The notes beneath the pieces were generated by a model. The model was not told where the DNA came from, did no database searches, and saw only the letters and a program-made list of their open reading frames with translations. From NCBI GenBank assembly GCA_039105265.1, contig JAPFFF010000038.1, forward strand, positions 868,001-932,000: a stretch of 64,000 nt of DNA, given 5' to 3'. Positions 10,621 to 22,133 of the stretch are shown here, one piece after another (the stretch's first letter is position 1; every line of letters starts with the position of its first letter). Origin of the DNA: Tritrichomonas musculus (taxonomy: Eukaryota; Parabasalia; Tritrichomonadida; Tritrichomonadidae). The position numbers were made by a program, and so were the translations under genes.

Positions 10621-10660
10621 TTCACGGGGGTTGTCTTGAGTCCTGGGCCTTGGACCAGGA

Positions 10661-11095
10661 ATCATGACAACTAGATACTACTTATTTTGATCTGTTTTTG
10701 ATGCTCTTTTTTATATTAATCTACGATTATTTTTAATTGAAAAAGTTTCCAAAAAAGTGGTGGCTAAAATCCACATTTTAACATTTTTTTCCCAAATCTC
10801 CTTTCAATTTTATTGGGCTAAAAAACTTCCCATTTTGAAAGGACTAAAGAAACTTTAAACTTGTAAATAGATATGAAAACAATGCAAAATTATTTAAAGT
10901 AAACTAAAATGGAGGCTATTTGTTCATTTTGCAAATAGCTGAGAATAGATATGTGACATAAAAAATTGGGGACTAGGTTGGAATTTTCTTTAAATATAAT
11001 TTTCATACATTCTTTATTATGTCTCTCCTAAATCTTTTCAAATGATAAAATATAAAATGAAAAATAAATGTAAAATATTATTTTTTATTTATTAA
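10661..11095. other. AT-rich spacer with a dispersed repeat
   Basis: No gene. 10721-10837 matches 62355-62475 in inverted orientation (see that entry and findings). A short stem around 10918-10940 (GGCTATTTG ... CAAATAGC) is also visible. Confidence 0.6.
10721..10837 (+). repeat. dispersed repeat, copy 1
   Basis: Read on the plus strand it starts ACGATTATTTTTAATTGAAA and runs through AAAAAAGTGGTGGCTAAAA, TTTTTTTCCC, CCTTTCAATTTTATTGGGCT and ends CTTCCCATTTT. The same blocks occur in the same order on the minus strand of 62355-62475, with small differences. It may be the end of a transposon or a MITE-like unit. Confidence 0.7.
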
Positions 11096-13455
11096 TTAAT
11101 ATGCTGTGACTTTTGCTATTGATGGTATCGAGAGATTTCTTAGATCAATAAATGATGGAATTGATATTTGTGTTAATGATGAACATCCTCTGAAAGCAGA
11201 ATGTTCAATTGAAGTCACAGATGATGGAATTGATATTTGTGTTAATGATGAACATCCATCGAAAGCAGAATAACCAATTGAAGTCACAGATGATGGAATT
11301 GATATTTGTGTTAATGATGAACATCCACAAAAAGCAGAATCTCCAATTGAAGTCACAGATGATGGAATTGATATTTGTGTTAATGATGAACATCCACAAA
11401 AAGCAGAATCTCCAATTGAAGTCACAGATGATGGAATTGATATTTGTGTTAATGATGAACATCCATCGAAAGCAGAATATCCAATTGAAGTCACAGATGA
11501 TGGAATTGATATTTGTGTTAATGATGAACATCCTCTGAAAGCAGAATATCCAATTGAAGTCACAGATGATGGAATTGATATTTGTGTTAATGATGAACAT
11601 CCATCGAAAGCAGAATCTCCAATTGAAGTCACAGATGATGGAATTGATATTTGTGTTAATGATGAACATCCTCTGAAAGCAGAATCTCCAATTGAAGTCA
11701 CAGATGATGGAATTGATATTTGTGTTAATGATGAACATCCATCGAAAGCAGAATCTCCAATTGAAGTCACAGATGATGGAATTGATATTTGTGTTAATGA
11801 TGAACATCCATAGAAAGCAGAATATCTAATTGAAGTCACAGATGATGGAATTGATATTTGTGTTAATGATGAACATCCATCGAAAGCAGAAAATCCAATT
11901 GAAGTCACAGATGATGGAATTGATATTTGTGTTAATGATGAACATCCATCGAAAGCAGAATATCCAATTGAAGTTACAGATGATGGAATTGATATTTGTG
12001 TTAAATTGGTATTTCCATTGAAAAGATGTTTGGGTATTTCTTTTTCTTTTAATAATAAAAAATAAATAACTTCAACGTCATTTTGACTGGCCGCTTTTTG
12101 TAATGCTGTCTTATAAAAAAAATATGAAACATTGAAAAAAATTGATGTCGATGAATGTTATAAAAATATTCAATATTTGAAATATCATAAAATATACACT
12201 TATCGAACACAATTAAAATGTTTTATGATGTTATCTTATTGAATTGTGGTCGCTGAAATCAGTTCTTCATCAAAATATTTGTGATTTAAATAATTTTCAT
12301 TTTGATTCCTTCTTCTTTCTCTTTCAATAAAAGGTTGAAAAGTTCGTTATATTTATAGAGGTGCAAATAGAAAAATCCATGCTCTTTGATGGCTTCTGTC
12401 TCTAAATAATAGTAATTATGGTATTTTATGCAATTACATGTAATCGTTTCGTTTCGTTTTGGATCTTTTTCTTCTTGAAACAGAAAATTATTTTGAATGT
12501 AGTCAGCGAAATCATTGTGATGGCATTTAATTGATTCAGTAAGGCATCTCAAATATTCGTTATTTGCTTCATTTAATTCTTCTTCATTTTTGTTATCAAA
12601 TTTTGGTGGACAAACCTCCTTTGTTTCAAGAATATGAATCAATGATGCATTTTTTGAATGAATCGCATAAAGCCACAGCGATGCTCTCAATTCAACTTCA
12701 CTCATCATCAAATATTGAAAAATATGAATCGATCCAAAGAAAGCTGAATATTCAATCAGAGTCGTATCTTTTCGTTCGAGTATGAATGAATTGGTCTCAA
12801 AAATTGATGGCGTAATTTGGCTTGAAAGTGAACAGTTACTCCGAGTCACATATGAAACGAATTCTTCAACTGAATCATTTCGTATCATTGAGCAAATGTG
12901 CGAGTCATTCTCGCCTTCTTCGCGTTTCAAATCATAGTTGTCAAAAATATTTGATGACTTATTTAAAAGTTCGTTTTTAACGGTTTTCATTTTCTCTTCT
13001 CCTAAAAATTCTTCGAGCTCGGGATAGAAAAAGTGACAGTAACGGTTACCGTTAGCTTCGTATTTAGTCATCATCGATTCACAAATATTGTCTGTTAGTC
13101 TTATGACATCATTCCTCAAAAGAAAATGAACGAGTAATTTGTTGTCTTCAAAAATATAGAAGATTTCCTCATTTGACAAGGTCTGTTTGATTTGGTCTTT
13201 ATAGTGAAGAAGAAGTTGTTTAGTTCTGGCGATGAAAGTTGTATCACGGTGGTGTTCGTCACTGATATTTTTTATAATTCGCAAAAAGTCTTTCATGTCT
13301 TCAAAAGCTCCGTCTTTGTCTTTCTGCTTGAGATTTGGAGATGATCTTTCAAAACATTCTTCAATCGTTGTGTAGTCGAAATTCTCATCTGAATTTTCAA
13401 GAAATTCGAGAATTTCAGCGTAAAGCTTTTTCTTATCAGCGATATAGCTTTCCAT
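11096..13455 (-). CDS. DUF3447-ankyrin-BspA LRR composite protein
   Basis: Exon 1 (13455 to about 12286, 389 codons) begins MESYIADKK and holds the trichomonad DUF3447 domain: EGENDSHICSMIRNDSVEEFV, SIFETNSF, LIEYSAFFGSIHIFQYL and IKCHHNDFADYI. After about 150-170 bp of stop-rich sequence the frame resumes near 12115 with one ankyrin-like unit (TALQKAASQNDVEVIYFLL). It then passes directly into about 12 LRR_5/TpLRR units (IPSSVTSIGxSAFDGCSSLTQIS) and ends at 11096. The same order is seen in the gene at 19769-22133, which supports one spliced gene. Exact splice sites were not identified. The LRR part suggests a surface or adhesion role, but no signal peptide is seen and the ankyrin head argues for a cytoplasmic part. 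Most likely an intact gene. Confidence 0.65.
11150..12010. repeat. 69-bp tandem LRR-coding repeat, about 12 copies
   Basis: The unit is exactly 69 bp (23 codons) and near-identical across copies. Differences cluster in the triplet before SAF (codons for Gly-Asp/Tyr/Phe/His) and in the codon pair before GCSS (Asp/Arg/Tyr/Cys + Gly). This uniformity implies recent unequal exchange or gene conversion. Its regularity creates long shadow frames on both strands. Confidence 0.95.
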
Positions 13456-13586
13456 ATTTGCAAAAAGGAAAAAAAAAAGTAATTTTTTATAAATATATTG
13501 AAAAAGTTTATATAATTCAAAAAAATTGTCAAAATATTTTATTTGTTATAAAATAATTATATAAATATTTTTGAACGAATTCAAAA

Positions 13587-13674
13587 GTTTCATAGCTCAG
13601 TCGGCAATCCTCTTTTTGAGGCGATCTTTGTTATGATGAAGTAAAGGTTTAGGGTTCGAGTCCCAGTATAACCA
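13587..13674 (+). ncRNA. tRNA-like Pol III unit with perfect A and B boxes
   Basis: TAGCTCAGTCGG (A box) lies near 13593 and GGTTCGAGTCC (B box) near 13653; both match the eukaryotic consensus. The unit ends in ACCA followed by a run of eight Ts, a Pol III stop. Folded as a tRNA, the D stem lacks its 3' half and the acceptor stem (GTTTCAT with GTATAAC) has two mismatches. The box spacing is also longer than usual. It could be an intron-bearing or decayed tRNA, or another Pol III RNA. No anticodon is assigned. Confidence 0.5.
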
Positions 13675-13697
13675 TTTTTTTTATTTCATTCCTCATT

Positions 13698-16600
13698 ATG
13701 AAATCCATTTCTTTTCCTCAAAATAAAATTTTTGAATAGCTTATAAACTCTCAAAAGAAAAATTCACAGTTTAATACATCAGATGAATTCATCCTGCAGG
13801 ATAAAATTGGATCTGGTTCTTTTGGTAAAGTATATAAAGTAAAATATAAAACAAAATCTCCAAAGATCCATTAGAAGAAGATTCCACAGAATTAATTCTA
13901 AATCTTTCTAGAGAAGTCAATATCATATCTAAATTAAATCATCCATCAATTCTCAAATTTATTGAATACAGTCCCTTAAATTTTCATTTAAAACCAAAAC
14001 CTGTCATTATAACAGAATTTGCTTCAAACGGCTCCCTTGAAGATCTCATTTTACTAGAACGTAACTCCGAATCAGACTCCAATTAAAACGACACACTCAA
14101 ACTGATCATTATCTACGGAATTGCTGCAGCCATGTCATATCTTCATTCTCACGACATTATTCATCGAGATTTGAAGCCAGGGAACATTTTATTGGATGAT
14201 TTTTTGCTTCCAAAAATTTCTGATTTTGGCCTCTCCAGATTCAGTCCAAAAAGTGACGAAAGTCTTACATCTAGATCTTCCAATGGTGTCAAAGGGACCT
14301 CACTTTATATGTCACCCGAAATAAGGGATAAGGCAGAATATAGCAAGTCCTGTGATGCTTATGCCTTTGCGATCTATGTCTATGAAATCATCACAAATTT
14401 GAAGCCGTTTAATAAATTGAACTTTTTCCAAATTCCTGTCAAAGTTCATCAAGGAATTCGTCCTGAATTCAAATTTGAGATTCCAAAATCATACAGAAAT
14501 CTCATTGAAAAATGTTGGTCACAGAAAACATTCAATATACCAACATTCGATGAAATTTTGAATGATTTGAAAACAAAAGAAAATTACATAACTGAAAAAG
14601 TGAACAAAAATGACTTTTTCAATTATAAAATATCTTTCGACTCAGATAGAGTAATCTCATTGACAGGATACATTGATGAAGAATCATCAACATCCAATCA
14701 TTCATCAAGCCAAAAAGATGATTCAAAAACAAATTCGTCCGTTATAATCATTGAAAATTTGACACCAAAAAATTCAATGATTCCTTATAAGCTCTTTCTA
14801 AGTTTGAATGATAAATGCAAAGAAACAGTCCAAAAAACGATTGATGATCCTAAAAATCAATTCAAACTTGGCCAATTCTTAATTGAAGGCCAATATAACT
14901 TCCCACGAAATGTTCAACTTGGAATCAAAGAATTGAAAATTTCGTTTGAAAACGGAAATGATGAAGCTTTTCTTTACTATTGTAGCATGCTAATTAAAGG
15001 GAAAATCATTCCAAAGAACCACAAAAAGGTAATAAAAATGATTACAGAAAGATATGATAGTAATGATTCATTATTTCTATTTATTTATGGCAGTTATTTA
15101 AAGCAAGAAAAGAAATATGAAGAATCTTTTCCATGATAAGAATGATTTTGAAAATGCTGAAAAAGCAGGGAATGTTGATACCATTTATGAGTTAGCCAAG
15201 ATGTTTTACAAAGGAACTGGAACGCCTACTGACAAAGCAAAATCGACTCTTTATTATGAAAGAGCAATTGAAAAAGGAAGCATAAAAGCGATATTTGTAC
15301 AAATATGGCTCACTTAAAGAAGATTTGAAACTAATCAAGGAAGCTGCTGATAAAGGGCACATTAAGGCACTTTATCATTATTCACAAATGCTTAATGAAG
15401 ATGAAGAATCGGATAAATATTTGAAAGAATCAGCTTATAAAGGGCGCGTTGAATCGATGTACAAATATGGATTCAAATTGTACAGGCGAGAAAAGAATGT
15501 AGAAGAAAAAGAAGAATCGATACAATTTCTGAAAAAAGCAAGTGATAAATGTCAAATTGAATCCATTTATAAATATGGCGAAATTATTGGAATGGGCGAT
15601 GGAGTTCCAATTGATAAAGACAAAGCAATTTAGCATTATAAAATGTCAATTGAATTAGAAAATTCATTTGCAATGAATGATTATGCAATGATGCTTGCCA
15701 AAGGAGATGGAATAACACAAAACAAAGAAGAAGCAATTAAAAATTTCAAAAATGCAATTGATAAGAATGATTTTACTGCAATGTATAATTTAGCATGTCT
15801 TTTACAAGATGAAAATATTGAAGAATCAGTTAAATACTTCAAAATGGCAATTGATAAATGGAATGTTAGTGCAATGACAACTTTTGCTTTCATGTTGAAA
15901 AAAGGAGAAGAAATTCCAATCAATATTGAAGAATCTATTCGAATTAACAAAATGGCAATTGATAAAGGCGATGACACAGTAATGTATAATTACGCTGTCA
16001 TGTTGCAAGATGGTGATGGAATTCCACCGAATAAAGAAGAATCTGTTAAATATTATAACATGGCAATTGATAAAGGAAACTTAGATGCGATAAATAATTA
16101 TGCAATGATGCTTGAAAATGGTGATGGAATCCCTCAAAATAAAGAAGAAGCAAGAAAGATTTACCAGATTGGAATAGATCGAGGTGATGACGATTCAATG
16201 ACAAACTGTGCAATGATGTTAGAAAATGAAGGAAATATTGAAGAAGCAATCAAATTATATAAAATGGCAATTAAAAAAGAGAATTCTACAGCAATGACAA
16301 ACTATGCAATGATATTGGAGAACGGTGAAGGTGTTCCTGCAAATAAAAAAGAAGCTGCAAAGTACTACAAAATATCTGCTGATAAAGGTTGCCCAACTGC
16401 TATGTTTAACTTGGCAACAATGCTTGAAGAAGGCGAAGGTGTCCCTGTAAATAAAGAAGAAGCAGTCAAGTACTACAAATTGTCTGCTGATTGCGGAGAT
16501 AAAGTGGCAATGTACGCATATGGCTCTTTGGTGTTTTTAGTGGTGATGGCGTCCCTGAGAATAAAGAAGAAGGAATCACTTACATAGAAATGGCAGGTGA

Positions 16601-16760
16601 TTCTGGAAGTGTCCCAGCGATGAGGAAAATAGCAGTGATTCTGGAAAAAGGTGATGGTATTGAAGCCAATATTGAAGAAGCAATGAAATATTACAAAATG
16701 GCTCAAAATTTTAATGATTATGATGAAGAAGAAAAGGAAGAAGAATTTATTGATGAATAG
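13698..16760 (+). pseudogene. TKL kinase-Sel1 repeat protein, decayed
   Basis: Starting at the ATG near 13698, the glycine loop (IGSGSFGKVY, about 13810) is followed by a shift of frame near 13858, and the VAVK region is missing. After an in-frame TAA near 14085 the catalytic loop HRDLKPGN, DFG and the MSPE segment are intact (frame 14132-15136). Further frame changes fall near 15120, 15300 and 16530, and a TAG near 15631. The second half (about 14840-16720) is a long run of Sel1/TPR-like repeats (NKEEAIKYYKMAIDKGD). Kinase plus Sel1 is a common trichomonad arrangement, likely a signalling scaffold when intact. Multiple lesions make this copy a pseudogene. Confidence 0.75.
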
Positions 16761-16916
16761 GTTTTATTAATCATTATCAATATATGTGGAAACTTCCTAT
16801 TTTATATTTATATATAAATTATAATGAACTCTAAATTAATAATTTTTCTTTTCTTTTTTTTCTCACAGATAAACAGATGTCTTCTATGAAAAATTCTTAA
16901 CGTGACAGCATCGTCT

Positions 16917-16955
<39 letters not shown>

Positions 16956-17136
16956 TCTTTGAAAAAGTTAAATTGACACATTTAACAACGTTTTTTTTTT
17001 TTTTTTATTTATTTATTCCAAAATCTCTAATATTATAGTTTATCTTTTGATTTCACTATATCTTTGTTTCAAAGGAAATGAAAGTGAATTCACAATAAAA
17101 ATTTAAAAAGGCTTATTATTGCTTTACATATAAAAA
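16761..17136. other. convergent 3' spacer
   Basis: Lies between two convergent genes. It holds T tracts of about 31 nt (16919-16950) and 16 nt (16991-17006). Nothing else seen. Confidence 0.6.
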
Positions 17137-18150
17137 TCATTGATTCTCTTCATCAGACACCTGGGCGAATGTCTCCTTAACCAGCAAGTTTTCATTGTTT
17201 TTTGTAGACTCATTTCTGTCACTCAAGTGGGGCAAATGTGTCTCCTTCTTCTTGTTTTTGATCTCGAATATTGTGTACAAAATGACTCCCGTCATTGAGA
17301 TTATCAGGCCAATTATCTTCTTAATTTTCTTGTCACGGGGCTCCGAGACAGGCGGAAACATTATCAAGCCAAAGATGAAGATTGACATTGTCTTCACGTG
17401 TCCGACCACTTGAAAAGTGACAGGTCCAGCACGACCAATTAGTGAAAAACCGACACAATTCCCCATAACCGCCAAAAAACCGGTGAACAAGATCAATGTG
17501 ACCTCAACTCTTTGGAATTTGTGGTTTAGAATGCTTTTCTCACCACTTGTTTCGATGAAAATTGCAGCACACAAAGCCACAATGAAGCGGTTGAATGAAA
17601 CAGCATGGTTGAGTTGAATGCCGGAACAATTGTAGGTCTTCTGTAGGACGTTTGTTTGTGTCTGGTAGATTGTCGTTGTGATGACAGCAACAAGAGCAAT
17701 AATGGAGCCAAGCAGGTTGAATTGGACATCGTTTACTGTAAAGAGGCAGAGACCGACAAGAAGAATGCCTAAAGAGCAGAGAGTGTTGAGCGGTGTTGAT
17801 TGCTTTTGGAAGAAGTATTTGTATAAAACCATGCATGGAATCGTGCAGAGCTTCGAGAGTTGGTAAAAGCCGATGGAATTCATTTTAAGATTATAATTCA
17901 TGGCCACTATTGATACAACTCCAAAAAATCCCATTGACCAACGTGCTAAGTATGAAACTTGATGGGCAAACTCAAACAGTCGCATGTAACCCATAATGGT
18001 AAGAAGAATCCATGTTAAAAAGAAATGATAGCATGTTAGAAAAGTGGGGAAGCCAAAACCATAGACAGACATGATCTTTTTGTTGATTAAAATCAGTGTA
18101 GTCGAGCCGCATATCGAAATGCAAATTAGAATTGGTACAGGAACTAGCAT
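17137..18150 (-). CDS. SLC35E-like transporter (triose-phosphate/nucleotide-sugar translocator family)
   Basis: 337 residues with about ten hydrophobic segments and a short charged C-terminal tail (about 295-337), the normal size for the drug/metabolite superfamily. LINKKIMSVYGF-FPTFLTCYHF near the N-terminus matches the TPT/SLC35E opening. SKLCTIPCMVLYKYFF and, late, GPVTFQVVGHVKT are further TPT-family signatures. The last resembles the LGHLKT stretch of SLC35E3. The predicted location is the Golgi or ER membrane, exchanging a sugar phosphate or nucleotide sugar; the substrate cannot be read from sequence. The frame is intact and more GC-balanced than its neighbours, as expected for a conserved housekeeping gene. 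Confidence 0.85.
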   Translation of the reverse strand: MLVPVPILICISICGSTTLILINKKIMSVYGFGFPTFLTCYHFFLTWILLTIMGYMRLFEFAHQVSYLARWSMGFFGVVSIVAMNYNLKMNSIGFYQLSKLCTIPCMVLYKYFFQKQSTPLNTLCSLGILLVGLCLFTVNDVQFNLLGSIIALVAVITTTIYQTQTNVLQKTYNCSGIQLNHAVSFNRFIVALCAAIFIETSGEKSILNHKFQRVEVTLILFTGFLAVMGNCVGFSLIGRAGPVTFQVVGHVKTMSIFIFGLIMFPPVSEPRDKKIKKIIGLIISMTGVILYTIFEIKNKKKETHLPHLSDRNESTKNNENLLVKETFAQVSDEENQ

Positions 18151-19768
18151 TTAGAATTGGTAAACGGTATCATACAATTTTGAATTCTTTCAATATGAAT
18201 TATTTATTTTCTTAAGGATAAAAATAAATTAGGTGAATTATATTTAACAATTTAAATTAAATTATAAATTATATCTAAAATTTTAAAATTTATTCTCTTA
18301 TTAATTGTTGATTGATTTAGATATTACAGAATTATATATAAACTTTTTTAAGGGTTAATTTGAATAAAAGAATAAAACATAATTATCTCACAAAATTAAG
18401 AATATTATCATAATTAAAAGACATATATATTCATTTTATATAATATATTAATTGTATATATAGTATTTATCAAATTATTTTATATATATAGAAAAATAAT
18501 GCTAAACATTACAAAAACAAAAACAAATGGGAAGAATTTGTCCCAAATTTTTACAATAGAATATTTTGAATTAAATTTATCAGTATATTGCATAAAATTA
18601 CAAAGAGAAAAGATTATTTTTAAATATTTTTGATGAGATATTGAGCTTGCCTTTTTGGTATTCAATTTACTAAAATAATCATCATGTATTGTTCATTTAT
18701 TTACATAATGACCTTATTAATTTATCCAGCAAAACCATATCTAATTTTATTAGTTTGAATAAGCCTATCGACATATCAAAAGTATATAAAATGGAAATAT
18801 TATTAAATAAATGAAGGAACTATAGTTTAATTGGGAGAACATGTGACTGAAGTTCACATTGTCATGGTTCGATTCGGGAAAATATTAGAATTAAAAAAGA
18901 ATAATATGAATTACATAACTTCCAATTTAAAAAGATGTATTTTTTACAAATGAATGAATTTTATTAAAAAATATGAATTATTTATATCATTATATGTTTT
19001 GTATGAATTTTATTAAATATTTGTTTAAATAAAGATAGAGGTTTACCTCACTTCAAATCAATTAAACACATACATTTAATCGAACAAATGAAGGCAGGGG
19101 TTCAGGATTGACATTCACTAAGGTCTGATAAAAAGAGTGCCAAAAATTTGACTCTTCTATAGTATGATAGTTTTGGGTGAACAATACTTACTACCTAATT
19201 GATGATATGTGCGCTCCTGGAAATGATATAATATGGCCGCATTTATTGAATGAGTTTGCCAAACTTATAATTACAAATTTGAATTGGCAACTCTTTGAAT
19301 TTTTCATTTGATAAACATTTGATCATTGAAAACTATACGATGCCGTTGTTGATAAAAATCCTGTGATCTTCAGTTTCATTTTACTTTTCGTGGTTTATAT
19401 TCAATCATCTTTATAACAAAGTCAACATCGATGTTGTTATTGCATTCTATGAATAAAAGTTTTTGACCTAGTAAATTTGGGCTTATTTCTTTGAAAAAAT
19501 AGATTTTCCAACTTTTTAAATATTTTATGGCGATTTCATATTTTTAGACAATACTTTTTTAGAGGTAAATTTTTTGATCTTGTGTTTCTATATGGATCAA
19601 ATTTGATTGTTTTTCTTATTTTTAAGGCGTTTCAAAGGTATTCAAATAGCCTGATTTGTTTAGGCTTTTGATTTTGAGAAATTTTATTTTTTTTTCTTCT
19701 GAAAAATTGAGAGAATTTTTGGAAATGTTATATGAAAAAATTATTTTGAATTTTCAGAGCAAGAATAA
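18151..19768. other. long AT-rich intergenic region
   Basis: Upstream of both flanking genes. It holds a tRNA-Phe relic (18816-18885). A stretch at about 19080-19480 has less extreme composition and short coding-like pieces in several frames but no usable frame; it may be a decayed gene I cannot identify. Confidence 0.5.
18816..18885 (+). pseudogene. tRNA-Phe(GAA) relic
   Basis: The D arm (GTTT-AATTGGGA-GAAC) and a perfect anticodon arm (TGTGA CTGAAGT TCACA, anticodon GAA) are intact. GGTTCGATT remains from the T loop. The T stem and acceptor stem (GGAACTA against AAAATATT) do not pair, so it is not a working tRNA. Confidence 0.7.
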
Positions 19769-22133
19769 ATGGAAACACACATATATTTAGAAAAATTAAA
19801 AAATATTCATTATAAACTATTAGAATACTTGGAGTGTATTGATGATTCGGAAGAAAACTTCCAAAATATCATCAATTATTTTGAAAAAAATAAAATTCTA
19901 GGAAACCGCTATGAACTCAAATTATTCCTCCATTTATTCTCAAAAATAGCAAACAACCACAATCGCCAGCATCGTTTATTTGAAAAAATCGAAAAGATTT
20001 TATTATTTTATAAAAATCAAATCAAACAAAGTTATTCAAATTTCGAAATTTTTGATATTTTTAAGGGTAACAAAAAAATTGTTCTATTTCTCATTAACGA
20101 AAATATGATAAAAATTGATGAACAGATTTCTTCAATTTTATTATCAAGCAGATACAACTACATGAAATATTCTGAGTATTTTTACCCAGAATTGAAACCG
20201 TTTTTTCCAGAAGACCATACTTTTTCAATTGATGGGATTGAAAATTTTGAAGAAAAAAGAAAAATTGGTGAAAATGATTCATATGTTTGTTTTTTAATAA
20301 GAAATGATTTCATTGATGAATTCATCACTTTTGTCAATAGAATAAATTTGCCACTTAACTCAAAAATTCAAAAGTCAATTTTTGAAACAAATAAATTTTT
20401 ACTCGCTAATGATCCAACTTTAATTGAATATGCGATTTTCTTTGGATCGATTCAAATATTTCAATATTTGAGATTGAATTCAATTAAACCAAATTCTTAC
20501 TTTTGGCAATATGCAATTCATGGCAAAAACGCTGACTTAATTCACTTACTTGAAGAAGATCAAATTAAGCCAGCATACGATTCATATGATGTTTTCTATA
20601 AAGAATCAATTAAATGTCATCATAATGACATAACCAATTACATTCAAAACAATTTTAATGTTAAAAAAGATGAAGAAATTAAAAGTTATTTTTTTGAATC
20701 TGTTTCTTACTGCTTCCGATATTATAATTATGAATTCATTCCAAGTGGAATTGATTATCAGTCACTCTTTTATTATGCATGTTATTATGATTATTATAAT
20801 CTTGTTGGTTTACTTTTGAATTCTCAAAAAGTGGAATTAAATAGAACAACAAAAGATCGAAATATTTAAATTTAGAATATTTTTAATAATAGAATAACTA
20901 ATCATTTGTTTTTTGAATTCCATTTCAAAATTAAATGCTTTAATGACATTCTAAAATAATTGTTTTTATATTCCTGCTTTAAAATTCGCAGCAAAGAAAA
21001 ATAATCAAGACATTTTGGATTTTTTATTATCACAAGAAACAATAAAAATTGGTCCATTTTGTTTCAGTTATTGTGAAAAATTAACTAAAATTAATCTTCC
21101 TGAAAATTTAACGGAAATTGATCGGTTTGCATTTAAAAATTGTTTTTCACTCACTGAAATAACAATTCCCGCATCAGTGAATTCAATTGGAATTGGCGCA
21201 TTTAGTAATTGTCGTAATTTAAAAAGAGTTATCATTTTATCATCAATTGTATCAATTAAAGAAATTACTTTTAATGAGTGCAGATCACTTGAAACAATTA
21301 CGATTCCTTCAACTGTGATAAAAATAGAAAGAAACGCCTTTTGTGAATGTATAAATTTGAAAGAAATTGCAATTCCATCTTCTGTCAAATTTATAGGAAG
21401 CTATGCATTTTGGGGATGTTCTTCACTTAGTAAAATTGAAATTCCTCCATCAGTGAAAAAAATTTGTTATGGTGCCTTTCATCATTGTAAAGCACTCATA
21501 CAAATAAATATTCCACCAAAAATGAAAATAATTCAAGATTATATGTTTTATCAATGTGAATCATTAAAACAAATTGAAATTCCACCTTCTGTTACAATGA
21601 TTGGTGAATATGCTTTTTTAGCTTGTACATCTTTGATTGATGTGAAAATTCCATCTTCAGTGACACAAATATGTGATGAAGCTTTTCAATATTGTACATC
21701 TTTAAAGAGAATTGAAATTTCATCGTTTATCAATAAAATTCCAAGTTTATGCTTTGGCTATTGTAAATCATTGACTGAAGTAAAAATTCCTTCCTCTGTT
21801 GAATCAATTGAAAATTGTGCTTTTCAGCATTGTGAATCATTAGAAGAGATAACAATCCCTTCTTCTGTTAAATTAATTGAGTGTTGTGCCTTTAAAGAAT
21901 GTTCATCTTTAAAAAATGTAACTTTTGAGTTGCCATCTTCATTGGAAAAAATTGGAAATGAAACGTTTCAAAAATGTGAATTATTGAAACAAATTATTAT
22001 CCCTTCTTCAGTAACATCAATTGGGAAAGATGTTTTTAATGAATGTTTTTCTTTAACTCAAATATCAATTCCATCATCATTAAGTGAATTGAATATTGGG
22101 ATTGATTCTAAGACTAATATAATTTTTTATTAA
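19769..22133 (+). CDS. DUF3447-ankyrin-BspA LRR composite protein
   Basis: The first exon-like frame (19769-20869, 366 codons) carries the DUF3447 head: IGENDSYVCFLIRNDFIDEF, SIFETNKF, LIEYAIFFGSIQIFQYL, IKCHHNDITNYI. After about 120 bp of stop-rich sequence a frame resumes near 20980 with an ankyrin half-unit (ALKFAAKKNNQDILDFLLSQ). It continues without a break into about 15 BspA/LRR_5 units (21015-22133; IPSSVTSIG-type) ending in IIFY. The LRR units are much more diverged from each other than in the 11.1-13.5 kb gene. The spacer contains TTTTTTGAATTCCATTTC and TTTAATGACATTCT, like the ankyrin introns further on. I treat it as one two-exon gene; splice points are inferred. Confidence 0.65.

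Larger units (their letters stand above)
8005..10660 (-). mobile_element. GC-rich virus-like (Polinton-like) block, broken
   Basis: From about 8005 to 10660 the base composition rises to roughly balanced GC, unlike the AT-rich surroundings. It holds minus-strand coding remains: an ATPase with a Walker A loop, a 194-residue protein, a fragment with a calcium-loop-like repeat and a 127-residue fragment. Terminal GC-rich repeats end the block. The gene remains are discontinuous (several breaks), so the element is broken. The composition contrast suggests a different source family from the neighbouring Maverick. Family assignment rests mainly on the ATPase and context. Confidence 0.6.

Noticed and set aside
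11205-12021. Other long frames through the LRR repeat
   Set aside because: The 69-bp repeat keeps several frames open on both strands; only the minus frame with IPSSVTSIG units matches a family.
18816-18885. Functional tRNA-Phe
   Set aside because: Acceptor and T stems do not pair.
19080-19480. Possible decayed gene in the 18.2-19.8 kb spacer
   Set aside because: Coding-like fragments in several frames, but no domain or usable frame could be supported.
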